Positions 41,140-45,612 of a DNA stretch of 45,612 bases are shown here, piece by piece. A program made the position numbers and the translations under genes. The stretch is from Bacteroidales bacterium (GTDB lineage: Bacteria > Bacteroidota > Bacteroidia > Bacteroidales > Muribaculaceae): NCBI GenBank assembly GCA_004552485.1, contig SFOH01000014.1, positions 1 to 45,612 on the forward strand. Reading direction: 5' to 3'. Within the stretch, counting starts at the first letter, position 1. Each line of letters begins with the position of its first letter. Under the pieces are notes generated by a model that was not told where the DNA came from, searched no databases, and saw only the letters and a list, made by a program, of their open reading frames with translations.

Positions 41140-41706
41140 TTATAACCGGTTCTGCTGTTCATCGTTGTCGTCATCGTGGCTCTCGCCGCCGAGGGCTTCG
41201 GGGCGCTCCATGTCCTTGACGGAGAGGATGTCGCGGACCGTGTCGGAGCCCATGACTGCGGGGCCCATGTCGCGGATAGCGCCGACCAGGGCGTTGTTGG
41301 ACGAGCGCAGCTGAGTGTTCGGGAAAACGCCCACCCACAGGTTCAGCAGCAGGCTGAAGCCCAGCAGCCACTCGAAGATGCCGAAGACGGCGCCGGCAGC
41401 GCGGTTGACGGCCGAGAGGTGGAGCGTGCGGGTCACAGTCCCCACGAAGTGAGCGATGATGCGCACGCCCACGTAGGCGCCCAGGGCCAGGGCCACGTAG
41501 GCGAGGACGGTGTGGAGCATGATGGTGGAGGGGGTGTCGCCCGGCTCGGAGAAAGCCATGGCCAGGTCGTTGCCGAACCAGCGGCAGAGGATGATGGCGG
41601 CCAGGACGCCGGCGACGGCGCCGAGCTGACCGGTCAGGCCTTTGCGCCATCCCACGAAAGCGCCGGCCAGGGCCAGCACCACAATGATTATGTCAAGCAG
41701 GGTCAT
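41140..41706 (-). CDS. CvpA family membrane protein
   Basis: A 188-residue inner-membrane protein of the CvpA family (four hydrophobic segments: LLDIIIVVLALAGAFVGW, LGAVAGVLAAIILCRWFG, VLAYVALALGAYVGVRIIAHF, AVFGIFEWLLGFSLLLNLWVG). The KGLTGQL segment after the first helix and the GxxxGxxxGLL-like spacing are family features. CvpA supports colicin V export in E. coli and has been tied to envelope stress and bile resistance in other species. It is the first gene of the suf operon; such pairing with suf is not explained by known function. Confidence 0.9.
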   Translation of the reverse strand: MTLLDIIIVVLALAGAFVGWRKGLTGQLGAVAGVLAAIILCRWFGNDLAMAFSEPGDTPSTIMLHTVLAYVALALGAYVGVRIIAHFVGTVTRTLHLSAVNRAAGAVFGIFEWLLGFSLLLNLWVGVFPNTQLRSSNNALVGAIRDMGPAVMGSDTVRDILSVKDMERPEALGGESHDDDNDEQQNRL

Positions 41707-41753
41707 ATATATACATCGTTAAGGTCCGGAACGTCGTTGTCCCGAACAGCCCA

Positions 41754-41785
41754 CAAAGGTACAAAAAAAGCGCGTTATGTGCAAG
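41754..41785 (-). promoter_or_regulatory. Promoter of the cvpA-suf operon
   Basis: The complement of 41754-41761 is TACCTTTG, a full -7 box. A CTTG, the complement of 41782-41785, lies 20 bases further upstream as a partial -33 box. It sits 48 bases before the cvpA start. Confidence 0.62.
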
Positions 41786-41791
41786 AGCAGA

Positions 41792-41826
41792 ACACCGTGC
41801 CTGCCGCAGGGCGGCAAGCACGGTGT
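41792..41826 (-). terminator. Terminator after the glycosyl hydrolase gene
   Basis: Arms 41792-41807 and 41811-41826 form a 16-position stem with one mismatch around the loop AGG. It follows the minus-strand glycosyl hydrolase gene and lies just upstream of the cvpA-suf promoter, separating the two units. Confidence 0.82.
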
Positions 41827-41882
41827 CGGGGATATGGGTCAGGGCTGCGGCGGCAGGCGATGTGCCGCCGTGGCCCGGGTTA

Positions 41883-44507
41883 TCAGTGCATGTATTTCAC
41901 GGTCACGGGAGCGGCGTCCGGAGCCGTAACCTGCAGGAGATGAGCGCCGGTGAGCGTGAGAACGACCGAGCCGTCGGCGGGCATGGTGAAGGTCTCCACC
42001 AGTGCGCCGGCAACGTTGTAGACGTTCACGACGGAGGCGGCGGGAGCGCTGAGAACATTGCCGTTGAGCGAAACAGCCCCGGCACCGTCGGCGACGACGT
42101 CATTGACGCCGGCCTCCTTGCTGTAGGTGAAGGTCTTCACATCCGACCATGCGCCGGTCTTGACGGCGTTGTCGGTGTAATAGCTGGCGCGTGCGCGGGC
42201 ATAGTATGTGGTGTTCTCGGCCAGGGGCGTGGTCAGGATTTTCAGCTCTGAGCCGGTCTTGTCGTTCTGAGTGGCGAAGTTCTTCAGCGTGATGGTCTGC
42301 GACTGGCGCGAGGGGAACGACGACGAGGCCGAAATCTGGATGGTCACCTGGCTCATGCCGTCCCAGGGCTCAACCTCGACATACTCGTTGGCGTGGAGAA
42401 CGCCTTTGGCGATGCCGCCGGCGAAGACGGGAGCCTTGTAGGAGGCGTTGGCGACGGTGAACTCAGAGGGCTCGGAGACGAGGGTGTTGCCGTTGAGCGT
42501 GGCGGTCACGCGGGCATAGTAGCGGCGGCCGTTCAGCAGGGTCTTGGCGGGGATGGTGACGGAGTTGTCGGCGGTCTCCAGGGTGTAGACGGGGCTGGAC
42601 ATCGACGAGGCAGTGGACAGCTCGAGCTTGAACTGAGTGCCGGCGCCGCCCTTGGTCCATGAGATTGTCGGGGTTACGGACACGCCGGTTGCTGAGGCGG
42701 CGGGAGCGAGCACGCGCAGCTGGGGAGCCACGAAGTTGGTGGGTTTGGAAACGACGGGAGTGCCGCCCACGGGGGTCAGGCGCACGCGCCACCAGTAGGT
42801 CTTGCCGGCCTCGAGGCCTGCGACCTGAGTCATGGAGACGGTGCGGGCACCGCCGGCGCTGACAGTTGCCATGATGTCGGAGAAGGCCTCGTCACGGGCA
42901 ATCTCGACGGTCGAGCGGCCGGCAGCCGACTCCCACTGGAAGTCGAAGAGGATGTCGGGCTCGGCGCCGTGAGCGGGATAGGTGTGGCGGGGAGCCTCGG
43001 CGGTGACGGGGCTCATGCCGACGCCGATGGGCGACGACTCGTTGCCGTAGCGGTCGTATGTTGCCACGAACCAGTCGTAGTCGGCGGCGTCGGAGGGCAG
43101 GTCGTAGGAGTTGGTGTACGTGATGCCGTGGAGGTCGGCGATGTCATAGCCGAAGCCGGCGGCGTCGGCCTTGGGATGGGCATAGACGGTATAGCGCATG
43201 CCGGGAATCTCGGTCCAGGAGAGTGTCGAGCCGGAGACGGAAACGTTGGAGGGCATCTGCGGGGTCTCGATTTTGCTCCATGTGCGCAGGGGCGTCAGCG
43301 CTTTGGTGGGATAGGCGCCCTGCTGCATGTTGTTGCCGAAGGGCATGCGGGTGCCGAAGACGTTCTCGGAGTTGTTGACCCACTGATACTGGTGGAAGAA
43401 GACCATGCCGCCCTCGCAGTAGGTTGCGTTCTGGCGGTTCACCTCCTGCTCGCGGATGAACTCGGAGGTCTTCACGGTGGAGACAACGTCGGAGATGTCG
43501 ACCGAAGGATAGTAGTGGCGGTTGAACTTGCGGGCGGCGTTGTTCCACCACTCGTCGAGCTCGTTGAAGCGGCTGGGCCAGTAGACCTGCGGCGAGATGA
43601 AGTCGATGGTGCCGGCCTTGAGCCACTGCAGGGGGTCGGAGTAGATCTGGTTGTACTGCCAGTCGCCGGAGATGGAGGGCAGGCCGTACTCCGAGGTCAC
43701 GTTGGCGGGCGATGCCACGCCGGCGGGCGAGATGCCGAAAGCCACGTAGGGCTTCACGGCCTTGATGCCCTCGTTGACGCGCTTCACCATCTCGTTGACG
43801 TTGGCGCGGCGCCAGTCGGCGAAGGACAGGCCGTTGCCCTTCTGCTGCCAGAGGGCATAGTCGGGGGCGTCGGTGCCGGTCGATGTGCCGCCGGCGGGAT
43901 AGAAGTAGTCGTCGAAGACAACGCCGTCGACGTCATACTTGGTGATGCAGTCGACGATGACGTCGACGATGCGCTGCTTCACCTCCTCCATGCCGGGGTT
44001 GAGCGTGGTCTGCTGCGAGTTCTTGATGAGCCAGTCGGGATGGGTGTTCTCATACTCGTTGGCGCCGGAGTAGGAGACGTTGTTGTTGTAGCGGTAGGGG
44101 TTGAACCAGGCGTAGACCTCGATGCCGTTGGCGTGGGCGGCTTTGATGTACTCCTCGAAGGGGTCGACGACGGGAGCCTGGCCGCGTGAGCCGGCGGCTT
44201 TGGCCGACCAGGGCTCGTAGGCCGAGTTGTACATGGCGTCGCAGTTCGAGCGCACGTGGTAGTAGAGAACGTTGATGTTCTGTTTCTTGTAGGAGGCCAT
44301 GCGCTGGTTGAGAATGCGCAGGGTGTTGGCTTTGTTCTGCTCGGTGATGGGCGACGAAGGCCAGCCGCCGGTGAGATAAGCAGAGACCCAGATGGCGCGG
44401 TGCTCGCGTTCGGGGACGCCGGCAGCGGCGGCGGGGACGCTGTTCGAGACGGCCACGGCGGCCAGCAGGGCTGCGGCTGCGGCGCCGCGGAGTGCTGTTG
44501 TTTTCAT
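41883..44507 (-). CDS. Secreted family-10-like glycosyl hydrolase (GHL10)
   Basis: An 874-residue exported protein. After the signal peptide (MKTTALRGAAAAALLAAVAV) comes a GHL10 (PF02638) TIM-barrel at about residues 30-400: REHRAIWVSAYLTGGWPSS, VLYYHVRSNCDAMYNSAYEPWS, VYAWFNPYRYNN, VDGVVFDDYFYP, PAGVASPANVTSEY and IDFISPQVYWPS. Such enzymes act on glycans, possibly peptidoglycan or related polymers; the substrate here is unknown. Several fibronectin-like domains follow. The last 70 residues (VNVYNVAGALVETF, LLQVTAPDAAPVTVKYMH) look like a type IX secretion sorting domain, so it is probably exported across the outer membrane and attached or released there. No promoter is seen just before it. 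Confidence 0.82.
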   Translation of the reverse strand: MKTTALRGAAAAALLAAVAVSNSVPAAAAGVPEREHRAIWVSAYLTGGWPSSPITEQNKANTLRILNQRMASYKKQNINVLYYHVRSNCDAMYNSAYEPWSAKAAGSRGQAPVVDPFEEYIKAAHANGIEVYAWFNPYRYNNNVSYSGANEYENTHPDWLIKNSQQTTLNPGMEEVKQRIVDVIVDCITKYDVDGVVFDDYFYPAGGTSTGTDAPDYALWQQKGNGLSFADWRRANVNEMVKRVNEGIKAVKPYVAFGISPAGVASPANVTSEYGLPSISGDWQYNQIYSDPLQWLKAGTIDFISPQVYWPSRFNELDEWWNNAARKFNRHYYPSVDISDVVSTVKTSEFIREQEVNRQNATYCEGGMVFFHQYQWVNNSENVFGTRMPFGNNMQQGAYPTKALTPLRTWSKIETPQMPSNVSVSGSTLSWTEIPGMRYTVYAHPKADAAGFGYDIADLHGITYTNSYDLPSDAADYDWFVATYDRYGNESSPIGVGMSPVTAEAPRHTYPAHGAEPDILFDFQWESAAGRSTVEIARDEAFSDIMATVSAGGARTVSMTQVAGLEAGKTYWWRVRLTPVGGTPVVSKPTNFVAPQLRVLAPAASATGVSVTPTISWTKGGAGTQFKLELSTASSMSSPVYTLETADNSVTIPAKTLLNGRRYYARVTATLNGNTLVSEPSEFTVANASYKAPVFAGGIAKGVLHANEYVEVEPWDGMSQVTIQISASSSFPSRQSQTITLKNFATQNDKTGSELKILTTPLAENTTYYARARASYYTDNAVKTGAWSDVKTFTYSKEAGVNDVVADGAGAVSLNGNVLSAPAASVVNVYNVAGALVETFTMPADGSVVLTLTGAHLLQVTAPDAAPVTVKYMH

Positions 44508-44553
44508 TGCTGTTTGTGTTGTGGGGAGAGACGGGTTTTATTTGTTACGAGAA

Positions 44554-44590
44554 ACTCGTCCGGGCCCCCGCGATAGGGGTCCGAACGAGT
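44554..44590 (-). terminator. Hairpin between the last two genes
   Basis: ACTCGT (44554-44559) pairs with ACGAGT (44585-44590), with an inner CCCC/GGGG pairing. It lies after the partial propeller gene and before the glycosyl hydrolase, so it may be a leaky terminator or a processing structure. Confidence 0.5.
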
Positions 44591-44627
44591 GAGTCATATC
44601 AGCTGATGGTCGGACTCGGGCCGCACA

Positions 44628-45612
44628 TCAGAAGAGTTTGGTCTTGTTGGGGTTGATGCAGACGCCGGTTGCGGCATCGTTGCTGTCGCCGTAGTGCTGA
44701 ACCTTCTTGGTGGCGGGGTTGTAGTAGCAGATGCCGGCAGCAAGTTTCGAGTCGTCAGTAGCGGTGGGACGGAAGGCAAAGTAAACATAACCTGTCTCCT
44801 TGTCCACAGCCAGCTGGGTTGTGAAGAGGCCCTCGTCGGCAGTTGTGTTGACGGGGTCGGCCGACATGGCTTTCGAGAAGACGCCCTTGGCAGAGAGTTC
44901 GATACCCTCGTTGATGCCGGGGAGGTTGTAGTGGTAGAAGCCCGGAGTGGTGCCGTCGGTGCGCCATACGTAGAGGGCGTTGCGGCTCTCGTCAAGAGCA
45001 ATTGCGCGGGGCTTGCCGCCGTTCAGGAGCACTACGGAGGGCACGGCCACGGCTGCGGCCTCGGCCTGAGTCTTGTAGATGTCGGAATCCTTGAAGCGGT
45101 AGATGCCGGCGCCGTTGTAGATCTTGGCCATCCACCAGTAGCCCTTGGAGTCGCGGCACAGCGAGGAGTTGATGGCACCGTAAGCCAGGGGACGGCCATA
45201 GAAGGGAATCAGCTCGTTCTTAGCGATGTAGCTGTCGCGCAGATAGGTGCTGCCCTGCAGGGTCTTGCCCTGAACCTCGCCGCGGGCGGTGAGTTCGATG
45301 CGTGAGAAACCGGTGTTACGGTCGGTGTAGTAGAGGTAGTCGCCAAGGCGGGACCGCCAACATTGGTGAGCACGGTGTTCACGCCTGTGCCGTCGGTGCG
45401 CATGGCATTGATGTAGCCGTCGCCCATCACGCCGTTCTCATCGTTGATGTAGTAGTACTGCTTGCCGGCGTCGATGATGTAGACCCAGCCGACTTTAGCA
45501 TCGTTGCCTTCGGCGTCGGTGCCGTTGACGTCGGCATACTGCAGTTCCATGACAGTGTTGCCGGCCGATACGCCCAGGTCGTAGGGCAGAAGTTTCGTGC
45601 CCTTGGGGAGTG
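44628..45612 (-). pseudogene. Partial beta-propeller-like protein with a frameshift
   Basis: The gene runs off the right edge of the window. Read from 45612, the frame encodes LPKGTKLLPYDLGVSAGNTV, then YADVNGTDAEGNDAKVGWVYIIDAG and further to VNTVLTNVGGP. Near 45345-45350 coding moves to another frame, which continues LGDYLYYTDRNTGFSRIELT, RPLAYGAINSSLCRDSKGYW and on to the stop at 44628 (ending CINPNKTKLF). A single missing base would explain it. Repeats such as DSKGYWWMAKIYNGAGIYRF and ALDESRNALYVWRTDG suggest a beta-propeller of the NHL/YncE kind; the family is not recognised. It could be a real mutation or an assembly error. Confidence 0.6.

Overview
The window looks like a chromosomal segment of a GC-rich member of the Bacteroidales (phylum Bacteroidota). 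The family is less sure; Muribaculaceae or a relative is my best guess. Three things support this. Several intergenic regions carry the Bacteroidota promoter pattern (TTTG, about 19-21 bases, then TAnnTTTG). Many genes belong to families typical of the phylum (DUF3256, DUF4271, DUF4369, the Bacteroidetes form of HemD, a hemolysin-like CorC, type IX secretion C-terminal domains). The local gene orders, DUF4271-hemD-rnpA-yidD-tatD and coaX-OMP-lptC-corC, are also typical. Almost everything is housekeeping, and long antisense open frames are common because of the GC-rich codon bias.

Layout. 0.3-4.5 kb (+): coaX, an outer-membrane protein, lptC and a CorC-type transporter, ended by a strong hairpin. 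4.7-15.7 kb (-): an AI-2E family permease, an RsmF-type rRNA methyltransferase, mutS, a shortened yebC, pheT, mgtE, rsmA and tRNA-Arg(CCU). 15.9-20.5 kb (+): a DUF3256 gene, xseA, xseB, lepB, a wbqC-like gene and tRNA-Asp(GUC). 20.7-21.6 kb (+): a less GC-rich methyltransferase gene bracketed by repeats. 21.8-26.0 kb (-): pckA, then a GntR/ABC-transporter operon with two very small membrane proteins and a palindromic operator on its promoter. 26.3-30.9 kb (+): ldcA, a LOG-family gene, DUF4271, hemD, rnpA, yidD and tatD. 30.90-31.19 kb: a 285-bp element with perfect 21-bp terminal inverted repeats and a 9-bp target duplication. 31.2-41.7 kb (-): comM, a thioredoxin-like lipoprotein, a GH30-like secreted protein, and sufS-sufD-sufC-sufB-cvpA, which is transcribed starting from cvpA. 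41.9-45.6 kb (-): a family-10-like glycosyl hydrolase and a partial, frameshifted beta-propeller-like protein running off the window end.

How the genes fit together. The Suf genes form an iron-sulfur cluster assembly operon headed by cvpA. xseA and xseB encode both subunits of exonuclease VII. rnpA and yidD are the usual RNase P protein and membrane-insertion pair. The ABC operon has the form of a YtrA-type, autoregulated envelope-stress transporter.

The least ordinary parts are: the MITE-like element; the operator-controlled ABC operon with its 69- and 23-residue membrane proteins; a YebC that has lost its N-terminus next to three tandem hairpins and also seems to lack about 30 central residues; a family of REP-like palindromes, one inside a coding linker; and a GH30-like protein whose acid/base motif looks degenerate.
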